From NCBI GenBank assembly GCA_034669965.1, contig JAXMOK010000001.1, positions 558,001 through 622,000 on the forward strand: a stretch of 64,000 nt of DNA. The letters are read 5' to 3'. Origin of the DNA: HXMU1420-13 sp034669965. GTDB lineage: Bacteria; Bacteroidota; Rhodothermia; Balneolales; Balneolaceae. The stretch's first letter is position 1, and each line of letters starts with the position of its first letter. Of this stretch, positions 52,815 to 61,463 are shown piece by piece. Below the pieces are notes generated by a model. The model was not told where the DNA came from, did no database searches, and was given only the letters and a program-made list of their open reading frames with translations. The position numbers were made by a program, and so were the translations under genes.

Positions 52815-53450
52815 ATGGACCAATCTTATTGGCTGGATCGCTGGACAAACAAGCAAATCGGCTTCGATCAACCGGCTCCAAATCCACTACTTCAAACCCA
52901 TTTCGAGAAACTAAAATTGGAACACGACAACAAGGTGTTTGTCCCTTTAACGGGAAAGACGATTGATGTTGCCTGGTTGTTAGATCAAGGCTACCGAGTG
53001 GTAGGTTGTGAACTCAGTGAGGTGGCAGTGCGTGAATTATTCGATCTGCTTAACCTAGAACCAAAAATATCAGAATGGAAATTTGGGAAGATATTTTCTA
53101 ATGATTCCATCACCATTTTTGTAGGCGATTTCTTTGAGTTAACTGCTAATGATATTGGTCAAATTGATGGCATTTACGACCGAGCCTCGATGGTGGCCCT
53201 GCCAGCTGAAATGCGTAAAGATTACGCCCATCATCTCTTATCAATTACTAGAAATGCACCACAGCTTTTGATTGTTTTCGATTACGATCAGCAGTTGGTT
53301 CCCGGCCCACCCTTTTCCATCTCTGATGATGAAATCGAAACACATTACTCCAACGTTTATTCCATTAAAATCCTCGAAAAACGAAGCATGCCCGTTGGAA
53401 TAAAAGGCATTGCTCCTGCCACAGAGTATGCGTGGTTGTTAACTCCGTAA
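52815..53450 (+). CDS. Thiopurine S-methyltransferase family protein
   Basis: A 211-residue SAM-dependent methyltransferase of the TPMT family: YWLDRWTNKQIGFDQPAPNPLL, FVPLTGKTIDVAWLLDQGYRVVGCELSEVAV (SAM motif I and post I), DGIYDRASMVALP. Bacterial relatives methylate thiols, selenium or tellurium compounds. It is 12 bases downstream of the GNAT gene, on the same strand. Confidence 0.93.
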   Translation: MDQSYWLDRWTNKQIGFDQPAPNPLLQTHFEKLKLEHDNKVFVPLTGKTIDVAWLLDQGYRVVGCELSEVAVRELFDLLNLEPKISEWKFGKIFSNDSITIFVGDFFELTANDIGQIDGIYDRASMVALPAEMRKDYAHHLLSITRNAPQLLIVFDYDQQLVPGPPFSISDDEIETHYSNVYSIKILEKRSMPVGIKGIAPATEYAWLLTP

Positions 53451-53472
53451 GAACTTGAATCATCTAAAAGAA

Positions 53473-53493
53473 TGTATTACATTGTGTAATACA
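53473..53493. promoter_or_regulatory. Operator of the VapBC-type pair
   Basis: Arms TGTATTACA and TGTAATACA (9 bp, perfect) around TTG, 11 bases upstream of the antitoxin start. This is a typical ribbon-helix-helix autoregulatory site. Confidence 0.75.
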
Positions 53494-53504
53494 CTTTTAA
53501 AACG

Positions 53505-53747
53505 ATGCTTACACTTCGCCTAGATAAAAAAACTGAAAAAAAGCTCGAGCAAAGATCGCAGGCTTTAGGGATTTCTAAATCTGAATTTGTCAGAAAAAGT
53601 ATTCACCATTATTTAACGGTAGAAGAGCAATCCACCCCCTACGAGCTCGGTAAAGATTTATTCGGAAAATTTGAAAGTGGAGACGGCACTCTTTCGCAGA
53701 ATAAACGCAGCAAGGTTTCCGAAAAAATTCGATCTAAAAAAGGATGA
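53505..53747 (+). CDS. Ribbon-helix-helix antitoxin (VapB-like)
   Basis: An 80-residue protein. The N-terminal RHH fold (MLTLRLDKKTEKKLEQRSQALGISKSEFVRKSIHHYL) binds DNA, and the C-terminal part (about 45-80) would bind the toxin. It overlaps the PIN toxin by 4 bases. The perfect palindrome upstream should be the site where the pair represses itself. Confidence 0.87.
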   Translation: MLTLRLDKKTEKKLEQRSQALGISKSEFVRKSIHHYLTVEEQSTPYELGKDLFGKFESGDGTLSQNKRSKVSEKIRSKKG

Positions 53748-54157
53748 GATTTTGCCTCATCGATACAGGTCCAATCGTTGCTCTTTTTGATAAATCTGAT
53801 GCCTTTCACGTTCAAGCCTTAGAGTTTATCAGTGGTTTTAAAGGCAGATTGATCACTTCTTTAGCAACAGTTACAGAAACTTTATACCTGCTAGATTTTA
53901 ATCAAAATGCTCAACTCGCATTCCTAAAATGGATCGAAGTAGGAGCTGTGCAAATTGAATCCATCGATCAGAATGATTTTGGCTCATTGATTTCTAACTT
54001 CGAAAAATATGCTGATCGGCCAATCGACTTTGCAGACGGTTGCCTTTTGGTTCTAGCCGAACGACTAGGAATCCGTGACATCGCAACGATTGATAGCGAT
54101 TTTGAAATCTACCGATTGAGTAAAAACCGCACTTTCAGAATTCATGTTAAACCTTAA
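53744..54157 (+). CDS. PIN-domain toxin (VapC-like ribonuclease)
   Basis: A 137-residue PIN nuclease. Acidic residues: Asp in LIDTGPIVALFD, Glu in ATVTETLYLLDF, Asp in RPIDFADGCLLVLAE, and Asp in IATIDSDFEIYRL. All four expected positions look intact. It would cut RNA (tRNA or mRNA) when freed from its antitoxin. It ends 32 bases before the clpB stop in convergent orientation. Confidence 0.9.
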   Translation: MRFCLIDTGPIVALFDKSDAFHVQALEFISGFKGRLITSLATVTETLYLLDFNQNAQLAFLKWIEVGAVQIESIDQNDFGSLISNFEKYADRPIDFADGCLLVLAERLGIRDIATIDSDFEIYRLSKNRTFRIHVKP

Positions 54158-54189
54158 TTTGTAACTCGGAAATCGTTAAGCGTACTTCC

Positions 54190-56826
54190 TCAGTCTTCCA
54201 CCCATTCTTCCACATCGTTAACAACTTCCACAAAAATGATTTTATCGCCGGATTCTGCTACGGTAGCCTCGTACTCCACCGGACTATCAGAATCTCGCTT
54301 CAAGAGATGTGTGGCCAACACGTTCGTGATATTCTGCTGAATCACACGCTTTAACGGACGCGCGCCATAAACGGGATCATACCCACGCTCGGCTAGCCAA
54401 TCTTTAACTACATCCGGAACCGACAACGAAACTTTGCTCTTCGAAAGCAGTTGATGAACTCGCTTCAGTTGGATATCCACAATCGAACGAATATGTTTTC
54501 TTCCAAGCGGATGAAACACGGTGATGTCATCCACCCGATTCAAAAACTCCGGACGAATAGTACGTTTTAATTGATCGATCAGTTGATTTTGAAGATCAAG
54601 ATATTGTTCGTCGCTTAATTCACCACCCGACTTTTCCATCTCGTTCACAATCAAATGCGAGCCGATATTGCTGGTCATGATGATGATCGTATTTTTGAAA
54701 TCGACCGTTGTTCCTTTGTTATCAGTGAGTCTACCATCATCCAACACCTGCAGCAAAATGTTGAATACATCAGGATGTGCTTTCTCGATTTCATCCAACA
54801 AAATAACAGAATATGGATGTCGTCGTGCAGCTTCAGTTAACTGTCCACCTTCATCGTAACCCACATAGCCCGGAGGCGCGCCCACTAAGCGACTTACCGA
54901 GTGCTTTTCCATGTACTCACTCATGTCGATGCGAATCATGGCGTTCGAATCGTTGAATAAAAACTCAGCGAGCGTCCTTGCTAATTCGGTTTTACCTACA
55001 CCGGTTGATCCAAGGAAAAAGAAGGAGCCAATCGGACGTTCTTCATCTTGTAAACCAGCTCGCGATCTCCGAACGGCGTTGGCCACTGCTTCGATTGCAT
55101 TATCCTGTCCGATTACTCTTTTATGAAGCTCTTCTTCAAGTAAAAGCAGTTTTTGTCGTTCCGATTGCAGCATTTTAGTTACGGGAACTCCGGTCCAACG
55201 CGCCACGATATCAGCGATGTCTTCGGCGTCCACTTCCTCTTTCAGCAGCGACTTTTTCTCCTGCATTTCGTCCAGCTTTTGCTGTGCTGTTGCCAGATCT
55301 TTTTCGAGCTGTGTGATGGTGCCGTATCGCAGTTCGGCTACTTTTTCGTAATTACCTTCGCGCTCTGCTTTTTCAGCTTGATTGCGAGTCGTTTCGATGG
55401 CTTTCTTTAATTCCTGTGCTTTTTGGATCAAATCACGTTCCTGCTCCCACTGCACTCGCATGGCTTTGCGGGTTTCTTCCAGATCGGCTAATTCTTTTTC
55501 GATGCCTTGAATTTTCGAATCATCTTTCTCGCGCTTTAAGGCCTCTCGCTCAATTTCGAGCTGACGAATTTGGCGTTCTACCGCATCTAGTTCTTCGGGC
55601 AAGGAGTCGATTTGCAAACGTAATCTCGAAGCAGCCTCATCAATCAAGTCGATAGCTTTATCGGGAAGAAAGCGATCTGCAATGTAACGGTGCGACAGCT
55701 CAGCAGCGGCTACAATGGCTGCATCGGTAATGCGCACCCCGTGATGCACTTCGTAACGCTCTTGCAATCCACGCAAAATGGAAACGGTATCTTCGATGGT
55801 CGGCTCACCAACTAACACCGTTTGCAAACGACGTTCTAATGCTTTGTCTTTCTCGATGTATTTTCGATACTCATCTAGTGTGGTTGCACCAATAGCATGC
55901 ATTTCGCCGCGGGCTAGTGCCGGTTTCAAAATATTGGCGGCATCCATGGCTCCTTCACTTGCTCCGGCTCCTACCAAGGTGTGAATCTCATCAATAAATA
56001 AAATGATTTCGCCATCCGATTCGGTGACTTCTTTAACCACGGCTTTAAGGCGCTCTTCAAACTCTCCACGGAATTTCGTACCTGCTACCAACGCTCCCAT
56101 ATCGAGCGCCATTATTCGCTTCGATTTAAGTCCTTCGGGCACATCACCGCGCACAATTCGTAGTGCCATTCCTTCGGCGATAGCAGTTTTACCTACGCCG
56201 GGCTCTCCAATTAACACCGGGTTGTTTTTAGTTCGACGAGTCAGGATTTGCATCACGCGCCGGATTTCCTGATCGCGCCCAATCACTGGATCGAGTTTAT
56301 TTTTCTCGGCCAGCTCATTCAAATCACGGGCGTATTTATCCAGCGAGGCAAAGCGACTCTCTGCGTTGGGATCGTCTACTTTATGTCCGCCTCTTACATC
56401 ATCTAAAATCTTTAAAATATTCTCTTTGGTCACTCCCTGATCGGAGAGTACTTTTGTGACTTCATCTTTCACTTGTACCAAACCCATCAACACGTGTTCG
56501 CTACTAATATACTGATCGCCCAAAGCCGTAGCTTCTTTCTGCGCGGTATCTAATGCTGATTTTAAGTTCGGTGATAAATACTGCCCCGACACCGAAGCCC
56601 CTTCCACTCGTGGCAATCTAGCCAGCGAAATATCTACCACTTTTTCGATGCCGGCGGTATTCGCCCCTAGTTTGCTGAACAGCGTATGAACGATGTTGTC
56701 GCCGTCCATCAAAAAGGCTTTCAATACATGGGCAGGCTCCATCGCTTGGTTATTCCCCGACTGTGCCAACTCCAGCGATTGCTGAATGACTTCCTGTGCT
56801 TTTAACGTGTATTTATTCAGATTCAT
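54190..56826 (-). CDS. clpB: ATP-dependent disaggregase ClpB
   Basis: An 878-residue Hsp100 chaperone. The order is: N-terminal Clp_N repeats (1-145), NBD1 with Walker A GEPGVGKT (207-214) and LVAGTKFRGEFEERLKAVV, the long M-domain coiled coil (about 410-530, rich in KRE), and NBD2 with Walker A GSTGVGKTEL and DMSEYMEKHSVSRLVGAPPGYVGYDEGG. It works with DnaK to resolubilise aggregates. The Shine-Dalgarno GAGAGG precedes the ATG. No CIRCE or sigma-54 site was seen upstream, in contrast with hsp20. Confidence 0.98.
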   Translation of the reverse strand: MNLNKYTLKAQEVIQQSLELAQSGNNQAMEPAHVLKAFLMDGDNIVHTLFSKLGANTAGIEKVVDISLARLPRVEGASVSGQYLSPNLKSALDTAQKEATALGDQYISSEHVLMGLVQVKDEVTKVLSDQGVTKENILKILDDVRGGHKVDDPNAESRFASLDKYARDLNELAEKNKLDPVIGRDQEIRRVMQILTRRTKNNPVLIGEPGVGKTAIAEGMALRIVRGDVPEGLKSKRIMALDMGALVAGTKFRGEFEERLKAVVKEVTESDGEIILFIDEIHTLVGAGASEGAMDAANILKPALARGEMHAIGATTLDEYRKYIEKDKALERRLQTVLVGEPTIEDTVSILRGLQERYEVHHGVRITDAAIVAAAELSHRYIADRFLPDKAIDLIDEAASRLRLQIDSLPEELDAVERQIRQLEIEREALKREKDDSKIQGIEKELADLEETRKAMRVQWEQERDLIQKAQELKKAIETTRNQAEKAEREGNYEKVAELRYGTITQLEKDLATAQQKLDEMQEKKSLLKEEVDAEDIADIVARWTGVPVTKMLQSERQKLLLLEEELHKRVIGQDNAIEAVANAVRRSRAGLQDEERPIGSFFFLGSTGVGKTELARTLAEFLFNDSNAMIRIDMSEYMEKHSVSRLVGAPPGYVGYDEGGQLTEAARRHPYSVILLDEIEKAHPDVFNILLQVLDDGRLTDNKGTTVDFKNTIIIMTSNIGSHLIVNEMEKSGGELSDEQYLDLQNQLIDQLKRTIRPEFLNRVDDITVFHPLGRKHIRSIVDIQLKRVHQLLSKSKVSLSVPDVVKDWLAERGYDPVYGARPLKRVIQQNITNVLATHLLKRDSDSPVEYEATVAESGDKIIFVEVVNDVEEWVED

Positions 56827-56916
56827 AAATTCCTCTCAGTTTCTTTTTTTCTGATTTTGTAATGTCCAAAACCATGCCCGAATTGTGGTTCTGACGGAAT
56901 TGCAGTATCCTCAACT

Positions 56917-57489
56917 ATGCCACAAAACCTTCAGGAAATACCGGCCATTTTTCATAATTCTGATACAGGCGCACCTATCGAGCGGTGTTTAATGTGCGAT
57001 ACCTATTTACTCGATGACAAGGAATACATCATTGAAAAGGCGATGGTGAATTATCCAACTACGGGCACCACCGATTTGATCTGGGAATTCGCGATTTGTA
57101 TGAGCTGTATGGATTCGGTGATGAACGAATATTCGAAAGAATCACACCAAGCGATGAACGAGTATTTTATGGATAACATGAATCTTGCCCGCCAATACAA
57201 ATTGGCCACAGAGAAAAACTTTGATGTGAATGAGTGGCTGGCTTCTTGCCTGATAACCGGAAAGCCTAAAGACGATTGTTCGCAGTTTCAACTTACGGTG
57301 CAATGCAAGGGTGATAAGGCCATTTTCGACCGTACTCCTTTTTTAATTTCGGATGAAGCCATGGACGTCGTTACCGAGTTACTGAGTAATGCCACCATCG
57401 ATGCGATGAATAAATTCCGTGACGAGCATTTCCCTCCTCCCGAAGACCTTAGCCCTCTTTTCCGTGATCGCGATTTTGTATTGATTTAA
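56917..57489 (+). CDS. Conserved protein with CxxC motifs, unknown function
   Basis: A 190-residue soluble protein. RCLMCDTYLL and ICMSCMDSV give two CxxC pairs, probably a zinc-binding module, followed by a helical middle (SKESHQAMNEYFMDNMNLARQYKL) and a C-terminal part with FPPPEDLSPLF. A further CLITGKPKDDCSQF holds two more Cys. I do not recognise the family. It is divergent from clpB (90-base gap), which could share stress regulation. The ATG at 56917 is the only early start. Confidence 0.8.
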   Translation: MPQNLQEIPAIFHNSDTGAPIERCLMCDTYLLDDKEYIIEKAMVNYPTTGTTDLIWEFAICMSCMDSVMNEYSKESHQAMNEYFMDNMNLARQYKLATEKNFDVNEWLASCLITGKPKDDCSQFQLTVQCKGDKAIFDRTPFLISDEAMDVVTELLSNATIDAMNKFRDEHFPPPEDLSPLFRDRDFVLI

Positions 57490-57490
57490 T

Positions 57491-57538
57491 GTAGGTGCAA
57501 TTCATGAATTTAGAGTTGGCGCAATTCATGAATTGCAC
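57491..57538. repeat. REP-like pair
   Basis: Two units in tandem: GTAGG followed by TGCAATTCATGAATT, then GTTGG followed by CGCAATTCATGAATTGC. The second holds a 16-bp perfect palindrome (57521-57536). A GTAG/GTGG head plus palindrome is the format of REP sequences moved by RAYT transposases. No RAYT gene is in the window. Confidence 0.6.
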
Positions 57539-57560
57539 TTACTGTAAATATTTATTGCAT

Positions 57561-57600
57561 AAAAAAAGCTAAGACCGTGTCAGGGCCTTAGCTTTGGCTT
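57561..57600. terminator. Bidirectional terminator, unknown protein and DegP
   Basis: AAAGCTAAG (57566-57574) pairs with CTTAGCTTT (57587-57595). An A-run precedes it (T-run on the minus strand for degP) and CTTTTTC follows on the plus strand, so it can serve both converging genes. Confidence 0.8.
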
Positions 57601-57632
57601 TTTCGGGGTACAATAAATAGATCAACTCTTAC

Positions 57633-59102
57633 TTAAAGCTCAAATGCGATAAATTGTTTCACATTATTTCGCTCAATAGTTATTAAAATAGCTTTATCTC
57701 CATCCTCTACTGCATTTTTAACTTCTTGATAAAACTCGGATGGGTTTTCAACTCTATTACGCTTTACGGCTGTAATTACATCGCCTCTTCTCAATCCACG
57801 TTCGAAGGCATTACTACCTTCTTCTATGCTATTAACTACAACTCCTTCCGAATCGTTTCCCAGGTTTAGCTGGTTTTTTATTTCATTTGTTAAATCGGTA
57901 ATAGTAAATCCTAAACGTTCATTCAAATCTCTTGTAGGCTCAGTATTAACAGCGGCTAACTCATTAGGTCGCTCACCTAATTCAATGGTTAATTCCATGT
58001 TGTTTTCACCTCGAAGAATGCCAATTTTTACTACATCTTTTGGCTTTAACGAGGCAATTTTAGTTCGAAATGCGTCCCAGTCGCGAACAGGTTCGTTGTT
58101 TAGACTTACAATGATATCATCTTCTCGAAGCCCGGCTTTATCAGAAGGACCATCCTTCACTACTTCGCCAACTATAATACCACGGGCGTTATCTAAACCT
58201 AAGGCCATTGCCATGGTTTGATCCACTTCTCCACCGAAATTCATGCCTAAATATCCACGAGAAACTTCGCCATCATCAATCAAATCATCCATGATGCGCT
58301 TTGCCAGATTAATAGGAATCGCAAATCCAATACCATCATTTCCACCTGAGCGGGAAGCTATAGCAGAGTTAATGCCAACTAACTCTCCGTTTAAGTCGAT
58401 GAGTGCTCCCCCCGAATTTCCGGGATTGATCGCCGCATCGGTTTGGATGTAATCTCCGTAAACTGTCAAATCGTTAAGCACACGGCCTCGGGCACTTACA
58501 ATCCCAAACGAAACAGTGTGTGCAAGATCATTACTTAACGGACTTCCAATCGCGAGTACAAAAGATCCAACTTTGGCATCATCACTGTTTCCAAGCTCAA
58601 TGGCCGGCAAGTTTTTACCGTTGATTTTCAGCACAGCGATATCTGTTTGTGGATCAGCACCAATCAATTCAGCGGTTACTTCGTCACCATTGAACAAGGT
58701 AATTTTGATCTCGTCGGTTTTATCAATTACGTGGTTGTTGGTAAGTATATATCCGTCATCCGAAACAATCACGCCAGAACCTAAGCCGCGCTGTACTCGT
58801 TCTTGTGTTTCGGCGTCAGGGCGCCCCCATGGATTTCCAAAAAAGGAAAATGGATTTACTACACGAACTTCCTGAGTTCGCTCTGTATTTACGGTTACTA
58901 CCGCGGGGTTAGTTTTTTCGGCGATATCTACAATCGCGTCGTTAAAATCTTTGAGTGTTGCTACCGGTTTATTTTCCGCAGGAACAACTTCAGTGTCGTA
59001 AAAAGGTAAATCTACTTTAGAAAAGTTGGTGGTTGCATTCACTCCTAACAGAAGCAAAATTGCAGCGGCAATTCCAAAAGCGTTTTTCATTGTTGTGCTC
59101 AT
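57633..59102 (-). CDS. degP: DegP/HtrA family serine protease with two PDZ domains
   Basis: About 489 residues from the ATG at 59100-59102 (a longer TTG-started frame is less likely). The signal or anchor is MKNAFGIAAAILLLLGVNA. The trypsin-like domain has H124 in LTNNHVID, D154 in PQTDIAVLKI and S230 in NPGNSGGALI. PDZ1 (about 290-375: GYLGMNFGG, GIIVGEVVKDGPSDKAGLREDDII) and PDZ2 (about 400-489: LGFTITDL, GVVVNSIEEGSNAFERGLRRGDVI) follow. It degrades or refolds damaged envelope proteins. It lies 151 bases downstream of hsp20 with a terminator between. Confidence 0.95.
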   Translation of the reverse strand: MSTTMKNAFGIAAAILLLLGVNATTNFSKVDLPFYDTEVVPAENKPVATLKDFNDAIVDIAEKTNPAVVTVNTERTQEVRVVNPFSFFGNPWGRPDAETQERVQRGLGSGVIVSDDGYILTNNHVIDKTDEIKITLFNGDEVTAELIGADPQTDIAVLKINGKNLPAIELGNSDDAKVGSFVLAIGSPLSNDLAHTVSFGIVSARGRVLNDLTVYGDYIQTDAAINPGNSGGALIDLNGELVGINSAIASRSGGNDGIGFAIPINLAKRIMDDLIDDGEVSRGYLGMNFGGEVDQTMAMALGLDNARGIIVGEVVKDGPSDKAGLREDDIIVSLNNEPVRDWDAFRTKIASLKPKDVVKIGILRGENNMELTIELGERPNELAAVNTEPTRDLNERLGFTITDLTNEIKNQLNLGNDSEGVVVNSIEEGSNAFERGLRRGDVITAVKRNRVENPSEFYQEVKNAVEDGDKAILITIERNNVKQFIAFEL

Positions 59103-59195
59103 AGTTGATGTATAGTTTGTAATTAAATTCGTTGCCCTAACGGACGCTTTCTTCAATTTTGTACGCGTTTGTACTGAGCTTTACATCTTGTAACT

Positions 59196-59229
59196 AAAAA
59201 AAGCCGAGACCCGGGTCAAAGGCCTCGGC
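59196..59229 (-). terminator. Terminator after hsp20
   Basis: GCCGAGACC (59203-59211) pairs with GGCCTCGGC (59221-59229), with one mismatch. Seven A at 59196-59202 give the T-run on the minus strand, after the hsp20 stop. Confidence 0.85.
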
Positions 59230-59252
59230 ATTCCTTAACCTTATGATCGATA

Positions 59253-59681
59253 CTATGCTATTTCGATCTGCTTTTTCACTTTATCTTCGCTCTTATCAAT
59301 GGTGATATTTAGAATACCGTCCGCATATTTAGCAGCGATAGTGTCTTCGTCGATAGAATCCGGTAAATGGAAGGTTCGGGTAAATGTTCCAAAACGCGAT
59401 TCTACTCGATGGTAGTTTTTACCGTTTTCTTTGTTTTCGAATTTGCGCTCACCTGAAATTGTGAGTCGTCCGTTTTCAAGATCAACATTGATGTCTTCTT
59501 TCTTCATGCCTGGTAGTTCTACAGAAAGTTCGAATTGATTTTCGGTTTCTGAAATATCTACACTTGGCATAAATCCATCTTTCTTGTACGATGGAGCGTT
59601 AGAAAAGAATTCATTGAATAAATCATCGAATGATCTTGTAAGTATGTCTGAGTCTGGTCTTGAATATTTAATTAGTCCCAT
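59253..59681 (-). CDS. hsp20: Small heat-shock protein Hsp20
   Basis: A 142-residue small heat-shock chaperone. The N-terminus (SRPDSDILTRSFDDLFNEFF) is typical. The alpha-crystallin domain (about 40-130) has VDISETENQFELSVELPGMKKEDI, GRLTISGERK and VESRFGTFTRTFHLPDSIDEDTI, and the C-terminal IxI-like motif is IEIA. It holds unfolded proteins for ClpB/DnaK refolding. The Shine-Dalgarno GAGAGG precedes the ATG. A consensus sigma-54 promoter about 65 bases upstream should drive it. Confidence 0.96.
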   Translation of the reverse strand: MGLIKYSRPDSDILTRSFDDLFNEFFSNAPSYKKDGFMPSVDISETENQFELSVELPGMKKEDINVDLENGRLTISGERKFENKENGKNYHRVESRFGTFTRTFHLPDSIDEDTIAAKYADGILNITIDKSEDKVKKQIEIA

Positions 59682-59743
59682 AATTGAACCTCTCGTTCTC
59701 TTGTTTTAGTTAGAATGTTTAGTTGTCAATTCAATGTAAATTA

Positions 59744-59760
59744 TGCAACCGATGTGCCAA
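59744..59760 (-). promoter_or_regulatory. Consensus sigma-54 promoter of hsp20
   Basis: The minus strand reads TTGGCACATCGGTTGCA. The GG and GC dinucleotides are ten bases apart, which is exact for RpoN. The predicted start near 59732 leaves a leader of about 50 bases before the hsp20 ATG. Confidence 0.85.
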
Positions 59761-59780
59761 CGCAATAAAACGAGATAGGT

Positions 59781-59793
59781 ATGACATCCCGAC
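59781..59793. promoter_or_regulatory. Candidate enhancer-binding site 1
   Basis: TGACATCCCGACA is a partial palindrome, 21 bases upstream of the sigma-54 promoter. It shares TGACATCC with the complement of 59840-59847 (GGATGTCA). Confidence 0.4.
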
Positions 59794-59842
59794 AAAGAGA
59801 AAATGAATTTTTTTCAGACAGGATTTCCGACGCTTGAAAGGA

Positions 59843-59851
59843 TGTCAGACA
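59843..59851. promoter_or_regulatory. Candidate enhancer-binding site 2
   Basis: TGTCAGACA is a perfect palindrome around A, about 80 bases upstream of the promoter, a usual distance for an NtrC-type activator. Confidence 0.4.
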
Positions 59852-59932
59852 CAGTTGACGAGGCGGCAGAAATAGGGGTTCGGAATGGCAGAAAAGAAAA
59901 GAGAAATGAAAGATTTAACTTACACACCCCTG

Positions 59933-59954
59933 AATCCCCTCTCAAGAGGGGATT
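59933..59954. repeat. CCCCTC hairpin element
   Basis: AATCCCCTCT and AGAGGGGATT pair perfectly around CA, followed on the plus strand by ATTTTT. It is of the same kind as the CTCCCCT-CA-AGGGGAG elements near tex. Being on the plus strand with no plus-strand gene upstream, it is more likely a repeat than a terminator. Confidence 0.55.
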
Positions 59955-59987
59955 ATTTTTAATAGTGTAATTCTTAATTGATAATTG

Positions 59988-61346
59988 TCAGAGGTAGCTT
60001 TGCTTCCACTCTTTGGCAACGAGAAACGCCATTTCGAGTGATTGCTCGTAATTTAGTCGTGGATCACAGAAGGTTTCGTAGTTCATATCCAAGTCTGCTT
60101 CGCCCAAACCATTTGCACCACCTACACATTCTGTAACATTATCGCCGGTGAGTTCTAAATGAACGCTGCCCAAGTAACTACCTTCTGCGCGGTGGATAGC
60201 AAATGCCGATTTGATTTCCGAAAGAATGTGATCGAAGTTTCGAGTTTTGTAATCATTATGCGACGAAAACGTGTTTCCATGCATTGGATCTGAACTCCAA
60301 ACAATCGGTAATCCCGCTTTACGAACAGCTCTAATTAACTCCGGTAACTCATTTTCGATCTTGTCTTTTCCAAAACGGGTGATCAACACAATTTTACCGG
60401 CTTCGTGGGTAGGGTTTATGGTTTCGATCAAACGTAGTGTTTCATCGATGGTGTACGGAGGGCCGATTTTGATACCAATTGGATTTTCGATTCCCCTCAA
60501 GTATTCCACATGAGCTTCATCCAGATTTCTGGTACGATTCCCCAGCCACACCATATGAGAGCTCAAATTGTAGTACCCAGATTTTCGAGGAACTTGCCGG
60601 GTTTGGGCAGAATCGTAGTATAAATTGAGTGCTTCGTGCGACGTATATAAATCCACTTTTTGAAGTGTCGTTGCTTTCTCGGGCGCAATGGCATCCATAA
60701 AGCGAACGGCTTTTTTAATCGATTCTACCATTGCCTCGTATTCATGATAGTAATCGTTGTTCTTCATAAAATTCAGCTCCCACTGTTCGGGGTGATGCAA
60801 ATCAGCAAAACCCTCATCTGCCAGTGCACGCAAAAAATTCAATGTAAGCCCGGCTTTATGATAGCCTTCAATCAGACGCTGCGGATCGGGCAAGCGTGCT
60901 TCTTCGGTAGCTTCAAATCCATTTATGAGATCACCTCGATAGTTATGAATGTCGATTCCATTCACATTCTCAAAATTCTTTGAACGCGGTTTTGCATACT
61001 GCCCGGCAATTCGCCCTAATCGAACAACAGGAACTCCCATCTCATGAATTAAGATGAAACTTGTTTGCAATAACACCTTAACCATGTTCACGATTTTAGG
61101 CGATCGAGTAAGATTAAAACTTTCAGCACAATCTCCTCCCTGCAATAAAAAAGCTTTGCCTGCAGCTACATCGGCAAGTTTTTCTTTAAGTTTTTCAATC
61201 TCCCAAGAAGTAACCAGTGGTGGCAAGCCTCTAAGAGTTTCGAAGCTATCTTCTAGTTTTGCTTTATCAGGATAGTCCGGTAATTGTTGCACCGGTTTAT
61301 CCATCCAACTTGTTGGGGTCCAATTTTTATGAATAGTGTCTTGCAT
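59988..61346 (-). CDS. Class II (plant-type) DAHP synthase
   Basis: A 452-residue type II 3-deoxy-7-phosphoheptulonate synthase. TSWEIEKLKEKLADVAAGKAFLLQGGDCAESF, VVRLGRIAGQYAKPRS, SHMVWLGNRTR and CVGGANGLGEADLDMNYETFCDPRLN are family hallmarks, with metal ligands C (GDCAESF), H, E and D visible. It condenses PEP with erythrose-4-phosphate, the first step of the shikimate pathway. It is alone, divergent from the cyclase gene by 117 bases. Confidence 0.96.
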   Translation of the reverse strand: MQDTIHKNWTPTSWMDKPVQQLPDYPDKAKLEDSFETLRGLPPLVTSWEIEKLKEKLADVAAGKAFLLQGGDCAESFNLTRSPKIVNMVKVLLQTSFILIHEMGVPVVRLGRIAGQYAKPRSKNFENVNGIDIHNYRGDLINGFEATEEARLPDPQRLIEGYHKAGLTLNFLRALADEGFADLHHPEQWELNFMKNNDYYHEYEAMVESIKKAVRFMDAIAPEKATTLQKVDLYTSHEALNLYYDSAQTRQVPRKSGYYNLSSHMVWLGNRTRNLDEAHVEYLRGIENPIGIKIGPPYTIDETLRLIETINPTHEAGKIVLITRFGKDKIENELPELIRAVRKAGLPIVWSSDPMHGNTFSSHNDYKTRNFDHILSEIKSAFAIHRAEGSYLGSVHLELTGDNVTECVGGANGLGEADLDMNYETFCDPRLNYEQSLEMAFLVAKEWKQSYL

Positions 61347-61435
61347 TTCGATGAGTTTTGTGGGGCGTCAAACTTACATTTTTTTGAATTAAGCTTTTAT
61401 AAAAAAACCAAATACTAATCCTAGTAGTAATACCC

Positions 61436-61443
61436 TATATTTG
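61436..61443 (+). promoter_or_regulatory. TATATTTG -7 element upstream of the cyclase gene
   Basis: Perfect TAnnTTTG, 20 bases before the ATG at 61464. A -33 element was not clear. Confidence 0.45.
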
Positions 61444-61463
61444 GCTTCAAATATACCCTGGCT

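Larger units (their letters stand above)
59682..59987. other. Regulatory region upstream of hsp20
   Basis: No open frame. It holds the sigma-54 promoter, two palindromic sites and a hairpin repeat, listed below. The rest is AT-rich. Confidence 0.6.

Noticed and set aside
59933..59960. Terminator for the DAHP synthase gene
   Set aside because: The T-run follows the hairpin on the plus strand, while the synthase gene is on the minus strand, so it cannot terminate that transcript.
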